From the NCBI GenBank assembly GCA_047967505.1, contig CM106539.1: a stretch of 64,000 bases of DNA. One strand, 5' to 3'. The stretch's first letter is position 1, and each line of letters begins with the position of its first letter. This document shows, one piece after another, positions 45,701 to 60,660 of this stretch. The DNA comes from Dipteris shenzhenensis (lineage: Eukaryota > Polypodiophyta > Polypodiopsida > Gleicheniales). The notes beneath the pieces are model-generated. The model did not search any database. It was not told the DNA's origin and was given only the letters and a program-made list of their open reading frames with translations. Both the position numbers and the translations under genes were made by a program.

Positions 45701-47293
45701 GGAACCTAAGCAGGTTGCTCACCACCCAACCATGACATCTACGAGATGTGATCCCGAATTAGGAGATGTCCCCTCCGAGCCACGAGCTGAGCTACTGGCA
45801 TGAACTCCCAACTAGATCCTAACCAGCCTGGTGTCCCATACCACTAGGTGGCGTCGTGAAGCCTGGGATTTGCTGCTGGGCCTTGGGCTACGCTATGATG
45901 CAGGTGCGCGTCCGCGACTCAATCCAGGATCAAACCTATTACCTGGGAACGGAACTTGCTCCCATCGGCTCCCTGAGAATTGAACCTCTGGGCCCCTTAT
46001 ATAGACTCGGGCCCCAAGCGCCAAAAAAGCAAAGACCTCTAACTGGTTCGTACCCTTGCCACTCAACCTGAGAATCAAGCTTGGCTAGCTCTAAGCCTCC
46101 CCAGGCTACCTGAGCTAGTCTTGTGTACCTAGTACACGTCGGGTACCAATCCGTGCACATGACACAAAAGCTAAGCTTTCCTGCTTTTAGTCCACCTAGG
46201 ACCCGTGGGTCCTTTAATGGCGCCATCTCCCGGGTCTTTTTTGCCTTGTGGGACTTGCTTTTTGCCACTTGCTCCAGTTTTTTGAGCCTTTCCAAGTCCT
46301 ACACAAACTCCAACACTTTAACCCATTAAATGCTAGCGAAATGCATACATTCCTAGTTCTTGGACTAATCCTAGTCCCTTGTTGGCGTCCCTACAGTTCT
46401 CTTTTACCAATGCAAAGCAAAAGTAAAACAATGAAACTTATTCTTAGTCAATTCTAATAAAGTTTATACTTTAGTTCTTGGGAGAAGTACCAAATGATGA
46501 CATGATCCTTAGACCGTGCAAATGCTAGAGGGTGATTCTCGTTGATGATCTGTAGGTTATTGGGGTGACTGTCAAAATCTTGAAGTCTGCATGTTTCTTG
46601 CATTGATCTGGTAGAAAATTAACATAATGCTTAGTAATCTTCACTACTGACTCAAGTGCTGAACTGCTCTTCGTATTCATTTACATTGGAAATAAAAGCT
46701 CTGATTCTACTTGAATAAATTGTGTTAGACCTTTCTTTTTGTGGACACTGAAATGTCCAATCTTCATTGTTTCCAGCTGCATGGAGAGGGGGCACGATCA
46801 TCACTTTTGGATTTACCCTCGTACCTACAAACAATCTATGTTCTACATGTCGACAAGGATGGTGTCGTGCAGACAACATTGCCCACAACAAATCAGGTTG
46901 ACTGGATTTTGCTGGACAGCTTGCAAGGAGGGAGGTATGCATATGATTTGAAAGGTTTGGTTTTGCAATGCTGCATGAAATACATCTAGCTTGTTTAAGA
47001 ATGATGAATCTATTACTAAACCTTTTTGCTATCGTCGTTGCAGTGGGGACGCTTTTGATTGGAAGAATGTCAAAGCTCCATTTCTGAATAGCAAACAGGG
47101 ATGGCTTTTAGCTGGTGGTTTAAACCCAGGCAACGTCGCTGCAGCCATCTCTCTTCTTCAGCCAAATGCTGTGGATGTCTCTAGTGGGGTTACAGGGCCA
47201 GATGGTATCTTCAAAGATAATGCACGAGTTTCGGCATTCATAGATGCTGTAAATAGTTGTGCCACATATGCACAAAAGGAGCATGCACTTTGA
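36739..47293 (+). CDS. PAI: Phosphoribosylanthranilate isomerase, four exons
   Basis: Converts N-(5-phosphoribosyl)anthranilate to the enol carboxyphenylaminodeoxyribulose phosphate, the third step from chorismate to tryptophan; in plants it acts in plastids. Exons: 36739-36781 (tentative), 37544-37938, 46777-46934, 47044-47293. The last three are firm: donors GTAAGT and GTATGC, acceptors CAG, frame kept. Landmarks of the TrpF barrel in order: VKVCGVTNVRDA with the catalytic Cys, YVGMILWPKSRRSISL, PVGVFVDE, VDWILLDS with the catalytic Asp, LAGGLNPGNV and AVDVSSGV phosphate-binding loops. Exon 1 joins in frame only if the acceptor TTTCAGAAAAG is used; the alternative AG at 37538 would need another first exon. 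The N-terminal 70 or so residues before VKVCG would serve as plastid transit peptide. Predicted length is about 280, normal for plants. No inactivating change is seen. Confidence 0.93.
38505..39814 (+). mobile_element. Ty3/gypsy 5' LTR inside PAI intron (left edge uncertain)
   Basis: The right edge is firm: TCTACA at 39814, then the primer-binding site at 39817. A TATA box (CTATAAAAGG, 39033-39042) sits in a GC-rich stretch, consistent with an LTR promoter firing towards the gag-pol relic. No paired LTR was found, so the left edge is a guess from the TG at 38505. Confidence 0.55.
39275..39465 (+). repeat. Three-unit tandem repeat in the LTR
   Basis: CCTGGGATTAAGGGAAGTAG-type units start near 39280, 39341 and 39410, each followed by CTAACGTSG. 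Unit length is 61-70 bp. They lie downstream of the TATA box, so they would be in the transcribed part of the LTR. Confidence 0.8.
39817..39828 (+). promoter_or_regulatory. Primer-binding site of the intronic gypsy relic
   Basis: TGGTATCAGAGC, a perfect match to the initiator-methionine tRNA type site, two bases after the LTR end. Confidence 0.9.
40100..42700 (+). pseudogene. Ty3/gypsy gag-pol relic in PAI intron
   Basis: In order: an acidic gag tail and altered zinc knuckle (WCHRYKTNGHTVNEC, 40290); the start of RT (NYAELVKAEIYQLLKAGFI near 40670, VYVDHRKLNKHTIKDPF near 40800, then the MYSFMDG motif near 40900); RT palm fragments with NIMDDFSIY (about 41095; family YxDD replaced by MDDF); connection and RNase H pieces (41563-41773, with FYVDHKGMSYFI); integrase remnants (about 42000-42360, including HVRMVRPKLRTN and TTFKVTT-like); and an integrase C-terminal region (42391-42690). 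Every domain is broken by stops and shifts. It is in the same orientation as the host PAI gene. Confidence 0.8.
44131..44323 (+). repeat. 104-bp tandem duplication
   Basis: GCAATAAAACATGGTGTGCT starts at 44131 and at 44235; about 88 bases match almost exactly, ending in GGCTCGAGGAGGAT. Confidence 0.9.
44773..44913 (+). repeat. 72-bp minisatellite
   Basis: Nearly two copies of a 72-bp unit, itself built on a 24-bp core AGCAAAGAAGCAAGTGGCCAG. In one frame the core encodes the coiled-coil-like AKKQVA. The unit length keeps the frame. Confidence 0.85.
45622..45633 (-). promoter_or_regulatory. Primer-binding site, minus strand
   Basis: The minus strand reads TGGTATCAGAGC, two bases from an LTR end (TGTCA). 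It shows that the adjacent LTR is a 5' LTR of an element pointing left. Only a short leader remains to its left. Confidence 0.9.
45636..46315 (-). mobile_element. 5' LTR of a minus-strand retroelement in PAI intron
   Basis: On the minus strand it begins TGTTGGAGTTTGTGTAGG and ends GGGTCGTGTCA, about 680 bp with TG..CA ends. A minus-strand TATA box (CTATATAAGG, 45996-46005) lies inside. It abuts the primer-binding site at 45622. No partner LTR or coding region of the same element is seen, so it is truncated. It differs from the plus-strand LTR at 38505-39814. Confidence 0.75.
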
Positions 47294-48875
47294 GCTCATG
47301 ATAATGCAACAACAAACTGAATTTTGTATTAGTGATGTTATCTGAGGGGGTAGCAAGGTTTGAGATGTCCTAGTTCAGACCAACTTTCAATATCTAATAT
47401 TTATGGTTGTAAACCCAGCTCACTTTATTGATTATTTTTCGCTAAATTTTTGTTGTTCTCTGACCATTTAAAAGCTTGCCTGCTTATGTTGGGATGATGG
47501 TAGGTTTTCTTCTGATGGGAAAAGCATAGATAATTTGTATTTTCAATTTGTTAAGACCTCCAATAATTACAGTGGGTTAAACCATCGGGTCCAAAAGGCA
47601 AGCACCTAAGTGACTGTGTGCGCACTGTGCTTATAATGGCAAGGCGCTATAAAAATGTCAATGCTGTTCAAGGAAAACATACTGACAAAGAGTTATCTAG
47701 AGTCGAGCTGTTTCCTCAAGAGGCCTGGAAAGGGTGGTCCAAAGAAGGGGCGACAAGATGGCCAATTGGTTTTTTAGTCAAAAGATTCCCTTGTTTTCTC
47801 TATCCGTTTTTTACAATTTCCATGTAATACTAAGAATTGGACTTTCCAAATCATGATCGTGATGAGCATTTAGTCATAATTTGGGAAGAACAGTCATACC
47901 AGGTCACTATCCTGAGTTGGTAGCCAAACGAGAGCTTTTACAACCTAACCACAATACTGTTCTGCACACATGTATACCTGAGAAACACATGTACAGATCT
48001 GGAGAAATACACAGCTTGTAGGAACAAAATTGAAATATGTATTAAGCTCCACCATGTGGACAATACCAAGTACAAAGTAGTCTCACAAGGCACCTCACAT
48101 CTGCAGCTGATTGCTGCTGCCAGACCAGCACTGAGAATGGGGGAAACCCTGCTCCTATCCATGCCAAGAAACAACTCCTTCCTTGTGCCTCTCCTGGGGT
48201 TTCAGTAGCTGTTGGAGGCTCTTGGCTGGACTTTGGTTGTGCCTCTTCTGGGGCATCAGTAGCTGTTGGAGGCTATTGGCTGGACTTTGGTTAATGCCAT
48301 GGTGAGCACTTATCCTGCTGATCCTATCTTCCAGCCACTGACCTATTTCTGCCCTAGGCCTGGCTAGAGGCCAACCTGCGCAGGGCCTATATATGCCCCA
48401 TTGCACAGCCCTTTGGTTCCAATTTTTCTGGGCATACCAGCCCGTATGGCTGGCCCACTACAGCTCTCTATCTTTGGTTATGCTTCCCATGTGACTGGGC
48501 CCTCAATGCAGCCCTATCTTACCACCTACCCAGCCCACATGTCTTATCCATGTTTTCCATGGTGCTCACACGAATGAAGTATATGCAAACCATCGATCAT
48601 GGCTTGGTGATGGTGGTGCTTCCTATAGAAGGCTTATCTAACTATTGCATATGGTTCTCATCGATGGAGTCTTATCCATATTGCTAATGATGGTGGTTCT
48701 GTAGAAATCTTATTCAAATTGGTAGTCTTTGAACTTGATTTTCATCTATTGAGACTTATCTATTTATTGGTGGTTTATTCTTTGCTTGAAATCTTACTTC
48801 CACTTGAAGAAGGTCACCTTATTGACGTTGGTTGGCAACCCTTTTCTACCTATTGCATGTAATGTAATTCATGAC
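47294..48875. other. PAI 3' flank and unassigned DNA
   Basis: The first few hundred bases hold the PAI 3' untranslated region. A 54-bp tandem duplication lies at 48183-48294 (TTGTGCCTCTYCTGGGG), which on the minus strand repeats an 18-residue NQSPAKSLQQLL peptide. No gene is recognised. Confidence 0.5.
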
Positions 48876-48881
48876 ATCACG

Positions 48882-49052
48882 TGAGAGTGCTCTCAACGGA
48901 AGCAAGAATGGAAGAAGGAGAGAGAGAAACAGAGAGCCACACAAGTTTTGGTGGGTGCAGAACCACCCTAATCTTCTTTTTCATTCATTTATATATGTGT
49001 TTGAGTATTGTACATAACCGGGGTAAAGGCACAGTGACCTTTAACCTCCACA
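48882..49052 (-). repeat. 3' LTR of the copia element
   Basis: On the plus strand it runs TGAGAGTGCTCTCAACGG to CCTCCACA. A minus-strand TATA-like CATATATAAATG lies near 48987-48998. The polypurine tract AAGTGGGAGGT adjoins at 49053-49063 (minus strand). Confidence 0.95.
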
Positions 49053-49105
49053 ACCTCCCACTTAAAGGACAATGTGCCTTTAAGGGAGAACAACCAGTGA
49101 GCATA

Positions 49106-51205
49106 CTATCCAATGTCCATCAATACACGACAATACTCAAATCGCTGACTAGGTAGACTCTTCGTCAGCATATCTGTAGGGTTATCATCTGTATGAACCT
49201 TGACAAGCTCTGTGCGCTTGTCCTCAAGTACCTCCCTGATGAAATGGTACCTGACCTCAATGTGTTTGGTCTTTGCATGAAAGACCGGATTCCGTGCTAG
49301 CTGAATAGCACTCATGGAATCACTATGCAATGTCGGTACACCTGTATGAATCCCCAAATCTCCCACTAGCCGATCAAGCCATATAGCCTCCTTGCAACCC
49401 TCTGTGGCTGCAACATACTCAGCCTCTGTGGTAGACAAAGCAACGCATTTCTGTGCGCTAGACATCCACGACACTGCACCACCTGCAAACGTGAACACAT
49501 AACCAGAAGTGGATCTCCTACTATCCACATGCCCTGCATAGTCTGAATCTGTGTACCCAAGTACACGCATGTCTCCTCTACCAAAGCAGATGCACATCTC
49601 CTTGGTACCCTTCATGTACCTCATGATGCACTTAACTGCCTCCCAATGCCTCTTTCCTGGATTAGCCATATACCGGCTAACAACTCCCACTGCAAATGCA
49701 ATATCTAGTCTAGTAGCTATCATAGCATACATAAGACTCCCAACTGTTGATGCATAAGGAACCTTGGCCATCATGGCCCTTTCCTCATCTGATTTGGGAC
49801 TATCTGTATGACTCAGTTTCACACATGGAGGCAATGGAGTACTCACTGCCTTCCCCCCCTCCATATTGAAACGCTGCAATACTTTTGTAACATACTCTTT
49901 TTATGAAAGCCAAAGGAGTTTCCTACTCCGATCACGCGTGATGCGCATACCAAGAATATGACCTGCAAATCCCAAATCCTTCATATCAAAGGCCTCATGC
50001 AACTTGGCCTTTAATGCATCTAGCTCATAAGTATTCTTGCTAGCCAATAGCATATCATCCACATATAGTGCCAAGATTATCAGGCTATTATCCTTAGCCC
50101 TTTTAGTGTAGAGGTAGTGATCAATTTCACTCCTTCTACCCTGGGACCAAATGAAAGCATCAAACTTCTGATACCATTCTCTAGGTGCTTGCTTAAGACC
50201 ATAGAGACTCTTCTTCAGCTTGCAAACTAAATGCTCTTTGCCCTTTTCTTCAAAGCCTTCCGGCTGCACCATGTAAATTTCCTCATGCAAATCCCCATGC
50301 AAGAAAGCTGTCTTGACATCCATCTGCATAAGCTCCATATCCTCTAATGCCACTAGTCCAAGCATGCATCTAAGTGTGGTCATCTTCACAACCGGAGAGA
50401 ATATCTCATCAAAGTCCACACCCTTCTCTTGCTTGAACCCTTTATCGACCAAACGGGCCTTGTACCTAGGCACATCATCACCTGTGACCTTCATTTTGTA
50501 GACCCATTTACATGGCAATGCTTTCTTTCCATGTGGCAAAGAAACCAAGTCCCAAGTCTTATTCTTCATAAGTGAACTCATCTCTGATTGCATAGCATAC
50601 TCCCACTTGCATTGATCCTCACGCATCATAGCCTCTCTGTAGCAAGAAGGCTCCCCGCAATCAGTAAGCATCACATAGTCTACCCCTGGAACAAACCTAT
50701 CAGGCGGTCTAAACACTCTAGATGATCTTCTCAAGGGCATTTCAGCTTGCTGTCCCACTTGCATATCAGCCACATTTGGCTCATCATTTCCACCAATAGA
50801 TGATCCATCATCTACCCTTGATTGTCTACCTGTGGGAGTACTTGGTGGTACCATTTCTTGCACATTTGGTGCATGGACAACTTGCTGTCTATCAACATAT
50901 GCAGGTGGATTCACATCCTGGAAAGTGATTCTCCTCATTTCCACATCCCTCATGGGTGCCTTATGCATCTTCTTCTCATTGAAGACGACATCATGGCTAC
51001 GTATGATCTTCTTTGCTTCTGGATCCCAAAGACGATAGCCCATCTCTCCACTTTCACCATAACCCAGAAAGATGCATTTCCCAGACTTAGGATCTAGCTT
51101 TTCGAAGCTCTTTTGGCACATGTGCATATGACTCACACCCAAATATACGCAAATGAGAGTAAGAGGGCTTCTTGCCACTCCATGCCTCTTTAGGAATACC
51201 ACCAT
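49106..51205 (-). pseudogene. Copia reverse transcriptase and RNase H
   Basis: The 51205-49901 frame holds the end of integrase (IFLGYGESGEMGYRLWD), a spacer, then RT: NKTWDLVSLPHGKKALPCKW, YKARLVDKGFKQ, DEIFSPVVKMTTLR, QMDVKTAFLHGDL, SLYGLKQAPREWYQKF and the catalytic YVDDMLLAS. A TAA at 49901-49903, probably from a CAA/CAG codon, separates it from the RNase H frame at 49900-49106, which has TRLDIAFAVGVVSRYM, YTDSDYAGHVDSRRSTSGY, STTEAEYVAATEG and KTKHIEVRYHFIRE. All catalytic landmarks of both domains are present, so the stop is the only visible defect in this part. Confidence 0.95.
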
Positions 51206-52690
51206 CCAAACTCTTACTAGGTGATCTATTGATCACATGCACTGCAGTCTTCATTGCCTCAGCCCAAAAACCACCATAAAGACTTGCATTGGAAAGCATG
51301 CATTGCAACCTTTCTTGAATGGTACGGTTCATCTTTTCTGCAACTGGATTTTGCTCTGGAGTACGAGGGGATGTGAGCTCCCTCTTAATCCCACGTGTAT
51401 CACAGAAATGCTGAAAGTCATGAGAGAGATACTCTCCACCATTGTCAGTCCGTAGTCATTTAAGCGTTTTACCTGACTGATTCTCAACCAAGGCCAGCCA
51501 TTTTTGAAATACCTGGAACACATCACTCTTATAGCATAAGTCCACACTTTCCTAGTTGCATCATCAATGAATGTCACATAGTATTCAGCCCCGCCTAATG
51601 ACCGTGTAGGCATGGGACCACATACGTCTAAATGCACCAAATCAAGCATTTCAAAATCTTTCTTTCCCCTTGTTTTATGGGCTGATTTAGTCTGCTTCCC
51701 ATAGAGACAATGCTCACAAAATTCAAAATCAGAGAAACTCAAATGCGGTACATAACCCAAATGGCATAAGAGTTTCATTCCATTCTGGCTCATGTGCCCC
51801 AACCTGCAATGCCACAAAGGAGTGCTTGGCTGCTCGGTTATTGCAACAACATGATCAAATACCCCTGATACATGTAAGGGATACAAAGTCCCACACTTGG
51901 CACCCCTGGCCAAAAGCATAGAGCCCTTCTGAATTTTCCAACTTTGAAAGCCAAAAGTGGTGTGAAAACCAGCATCATCTAGCTGACCCACTGAAATAAG
52001 ACTCTTGGTCAGCTTAGGCACATGTCTCACATGTTTCAAAACAAATGCAAACCCATTTGCAAAAGAAAACTTGATGTCATCTGCTCCCACTATGTCACAT
52101 GCATAGTCATTTCCAAGATGCACACAACCTGTCTTTCCACTGTCATAAGTGGAGAACCATTCCCTATGGGGAGTAACATGGAATGAAGCACCAGAATCCA
52201 AAATCCAATCCTGGGAATATGCATCATCTGAAGTGGTAAGCAACTCTGCAGATAAACTAAACATGAAGAGAACATCATTGTCACTATCATGTGTGACTAC
52301 ATTGATCTCCTCGATCTTCACTTTTCCTTTGTCCTCCCTTGGACTCTCTTCCTTTTGATTTGCACCCCAATTTGCATTCTTTTTCTTATCCTTTTGCTCT
52401 CTTTTCAGCTTGTAGCAATCCTTTTTCATATGGCCCTTCTTGCCACAGTGGTAACACTCAATGTTCCGTGCCCTGGATTTGCTACGAGACTTCCCTCTTT
52501 CTTGGGACTTCCCCCTGAACTGTGATCTGCCCCTTTGCACATTTAAGGCTGCATCCTGCTTGTTGCCATCCATAGACTTTCGTCTAATCTCCTCGGCCAA
52601 CAAGCTACCCACAACATCATCAAATTTTAGTACTCCACTAGGTGCAGAGTTACTGACAGCTGTACGGAAGGTATCCCATGAGGATGGCAA
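51087..52690 (-). pseudogene. Copia gag C-terminus, protease and integrase
   Basis: The 52690-51329 frame begins at the gag segment LPSSWDTFRTAV, has an Arg/Ser-rich stretch and the zinc knuckle CYHCGKKGHMKKDC (near 52450), then the protease active site DWILDSGASFHVTP (about 52200), then the integrase zinc-binding HCRLGHM and CEHCLYGKQ and the core start LVHLDVCGPMPTRS. Frame is lost near 51520. A TGA stop lies near 51460 just before LRTDNGGEY, and another frame change near 51120 precedes the RT frame. The 51332-51087 stretch has MNRTIQERLQCML and INRSPSKSL, the usual end of the core. Confidence 0.93.
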
Positions 52691-52699
52691 TGAAATAAG

Positions 52700-53157
52700 A
52701 GAAATATTGCCTTAGTCTCCACATCAAAATTCATCTTCTCAGCCTGAAGCTGGCTGAAAATAATATTGAATTCATTCAAGTGAGAAGCAATGGAGACCCC
52801 TTCCTTCATCTGCAGCTCAAACAACCTCTTCATGAGGTAAACTTTATTAGAGGCAGTTTCCTTCTCATAAGTGGCACACAATTTCTTCCACAAATCTTCC
52901 GTAGTCTGCTCATTTACTACTGTGAAATAAACTGACTCTGCAAGATGAAGTCTAATAGTAGACTTTGCTAATGCATCCAAGTCATTCCAATCATCCTCAG
53001 ACATATTTGCAGGCTTAGCTTTAATCCCTGCCAAGGGTTTAATCTGCTTCTTTTGAATAAGCACATCCCTTATTTGTTCTTTCCATAAAGAAAAGTTTGT
53101 CCCATCAAACTTTTTAATGTTGAAAAACTCCTTTTCAGACATGGAAGAGGACGCCAT
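52700..53157 (-). pseudogene. Copia gag N-terminal part
   Basis: Starts at the ATG at 53157 (MASSSMSEKEFFNIKKFDG). Typical copia gag landmarks follow: FDGTNFSLWKEQIRDVL, LHLAESVYFTVV, DLWKKLCATYE, MKEGVSIASHLNEFN. The frame breaks near 52706 in a run of T and C and resumes one base off in the LPSSWDTF segment, so a one-base change is the likely cause. An upstream GTG/TTG extension is not needed. Confidence 0.92.
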
Positions 53158-54580
53158 GATGCAAATGAAACAAAATCCCAAATGCTAGTACCTGCAAGAG
53201 AGAATCACACCAAATACTAGGTGCACCCAAATGTGTATGCCACAATAGAGTGAAATATCACCAAAACTCAAAGCTCAAAGCATTAAAAGATGCATCTGAC
53301 TCATGTGCATATACTATGCATCCATATGAGCAAATCTGGCCCAAAAGAAAATGCCAATAAGTGCCAAATGACTCAAGCATGAACACTGTCCACTAGCATA
53401 TACATCAATAATGTCTCATCCAAGAGAGCATAGCACTATCAGTGCATCACCTGCAATGTTTCAAAGCTGTCCCTCAGCATAAAATAGCATCCATGTGCAA
53501 AGCGTCCATAAAAATGGCATCCCACAAGGCAATTTGTGCCTATCAACACATCCAATAAGGACCGCAATGCATCCAAATGGCCTATAAATCATCCATTGCA
53601 ACCCAATGCATACCACGAATGAGCACACACTGCTCAAACTGCAACCAGAGTGATCTACATAAGGTATGCTCAAGAAATCATAGTCCCACGGTAATGACCG
53701 CTACTGAAAATAGAACCTGAGATGCCTCAAAACATGGGCGCCATTGCATAATCGGACTCAGTAAGAAAATCTGCAAGTATCTCTCTTCTGCAAGAACTCC
53801 AAAAATCCCAACCGATGAGTGAGAAATGGGAGTCAACACATCCACTGCCATGTGGCATAAATCTAAGGTTTCAAAACCTTAGAATGAAAAATGCATAACA
53901 GAGAGATGAAATCGAATACACAGAGATCTATAACTCTGAAAATCCTCCACCGAATTGCACAAGAACTGACAGGTAGGGGTTTTTGGGCGTCCGAAACGCA
54001 ATGGGACAGACGGTTTTGGAAACCGTGGTCTCAATCACTGGGTCCAACACACGGACTGAAAAACGTTTTTGGAAATAGAGCTGTTTGTAAACTCCACCGG
54101 AGTGCGAATGATGAGCAACATAGAAGTTTTAGGACCTCCTGAGTCCACTGGAACTGACAGATCTGCAAATGGTTGCTCCAAACTTGAGTTCCAACACCCG
54201 AGCAAAAAACGCAGAAATTGACACAGTGAGTCAGAAATCCAATGAAATGACCCCAGATTCAAGAATGAAGGTGTTTCCAAGCTCTTGAAGTGAAGTGGAC
54301 ACTAAAAACAAGCAATAGTTGCCTCTACAAGTCAATCCAGAGTCTCTATCATCGAATGGAACAGGGAAAAGCTCAAAAAACGACTTTTTCTTTGAAAACA
54401 CTTAACAGGCTTACAAAACCACTTCGAAAAGCCAAAGTGACTTTTCCAAAGGTTCCTCCAAGGTCTCTGCACACTCGGATGCAAGTAAAGTCATCCACAA
54501 AGCTTCCCATAGAGCTTCTCCTTCTTCCCACAGAGCTGCTGAGCTTCAAGCATTCACGCATGCTCAGCTAGATCACCCGG
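53158..54580 (-). other. Long leader of the copia element
   Basis: About 1.42 kb lies between the primer-binding site and gag, without a convincing open frame on the element strand. Most plant copia elements have leaders of tens to a few hundred bases. It should hold the packaging signal. It could also hold a decayed insertion, but no internal LTR or inverted repeat is visible. Confidence 0.8.
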
Positions 54581-54592
54581 GCTCTGATACCA
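54581..54592 (-). promoter_or_regulatory. Primer-binding site of the copia element
   Basis: The minus strand reads TGGTATCAGAGC two bases from the LTR end CTCTCA. Perfect initiator-methionine tRNA type. Confidence 0.95.
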
Positions 54593-54594
54593 GT

Positions 54595-54767
54595 TGAGAG
54601 TGCTCTCAACGGAAGCAAGAATGGAAGAAGGAGAGAGAGAGAAATAGAGAGCCACACAAGTTTTGGTGGGTGCAGAACCACCCTAATCTTCTTTTTCATT
54701 CATTTATATATGTGTTTGAGTATTGTACATAACCGGGGTAAAGGCACAGTGACCTTTAACCCCCACA
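54595..54767 (-). repeat. 5' LTR of the copia element
   Basis: Matches 48882-49052 except for one extra GA, a C/T difference (AAATAGAG versus AAACAGAG) and CCCCC versus CCTCC near the end. Confidence 0.95.
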
Positions 54768-54773
54768 ATCACG

Positions 54774-59937
<5,164 letters not shown>

Positions 59938-60284
59938 CACTTCCCTTGCCTCTCTCAATCCTATGCGATAATCTTCAGCTTGATGAAATACATAATTAAC
60001 GACGTCATCACAGTAAAGCCTACTTTATGTAATGATGGTAAGTTTTTATTCTCCCTAACTAACTTGTTATGGTAACTACTAAACTCAAATAGCTCATGGT
60101 AAGAAAAAACCAACAAAGTTTCACTCTTCTTCTCTTACATGTTCCTTTAGTCTGCAAGATAAAATTTCAATTCGACTCATTTTCAAGGCAAGATAATATG
60201 ATAAACTGAAACAAATTTCTTTGACAGACCATCAATCTTTCTTCTCACATGTTGGCTGATTTTTGAAAAATGACAATTGAACAA
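59938..60284. other. No recognised gene
   Basis: AT-rich DNA after the AG arrays. It may belong to the gypsy relic that begins at 60285, but no domain is recognisable. Confidence 0.35.
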
Positions 60285-60660
60285 AATCTCTCTCCCCATG
60301 AGTAGGCAATTGTATTCATCAAGGCACAAGGGGCTCATTACAGACCACTTTATTGGGAAACTCGCAGCTCAAAAAGTATGTCAAGTAAGATTGTGGTGGA
60401 GCACTCTATTCTGAGATGTTGATGCTTATTGCATGGAGTATGATGCATATCACAGGGTAGGTCATTCAACCTAGCCTTGGGAATTATTCTAGCTTTAGGG
60501 CTTAGATTTTATGGGTCCATTCAAAAACTTGGCTCACTATACACAAAATAAGTACATCCACGTTGCCATGGATTATGTTACAAAGTGGTGGCAGTATAGG
60601 TTAATTCGACTTGAAAAATGGCCAAATTCATCTACGAGCATATGTTTAGCTTGTATGACT
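60285..60660 (+). pseudogene. Ty3/gypsy integrase fragment
   Basis: Zinc-binding head: SRHKGLITDHFIGKL, RLWWSTLF, then DVDAYCMEYD near 60410-60440. Core start: GLDFMGPFKNLAHYTQNK in broken form near 60505-60555, then MDYVTKWW (60570). It resembles the integrase of the minus-strand relic at 31239-31700, so the families are probably the same. It stops abruptly at 60660. Confidence 0.75.

Larger units (their letters stand above)
37939..46776 (+). other. PAI: 8.8-kb transposon-filled PAI intron
   Basis: The intron starts GTAAGT after ATTGCTCAG and ends TTTCCAG before CTGCATGG, splitting the PAI barrel between phase-0 codons. It contains a plus-strand Ty3/gypsy relic with its 5' LTR, a coiled-coil-like decayed region, and a minus-strand LTR. 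The other PAI introns are 762 (tentative) and 109 bases. Confidence 0.9.
48882..54767 (-). mobile_element. Nearly intact Ty1/copia retrotransposon
   Basis: A 5.9-kb element on the minus strand. LTRs are 48882-49052 (3' LTR, 171 bp) and 54595-54767 (5' LTR, 173 bp); they differ by only two substitutions and one GA unit, so the insertion is recent. The target duplication ATCACG flanks it (48876-48881 and 54768-54773). Primer-binding site, 1.4-kb leader, gag, protease, integrase, reverse transcriptase and RNase H are in the copia order. A few frame breaks and stops prevent a full polyprotein, so it would need proteins from another copy. LTRs under 200 bp are short for copia. Confidence 0.95.

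Noticed and set aside
50313-51097. Plus-strand open frames inside the copia element
   Set aside because: They are antisense shadows of the RT and integrase frames, which show every family motif on the minus strand.
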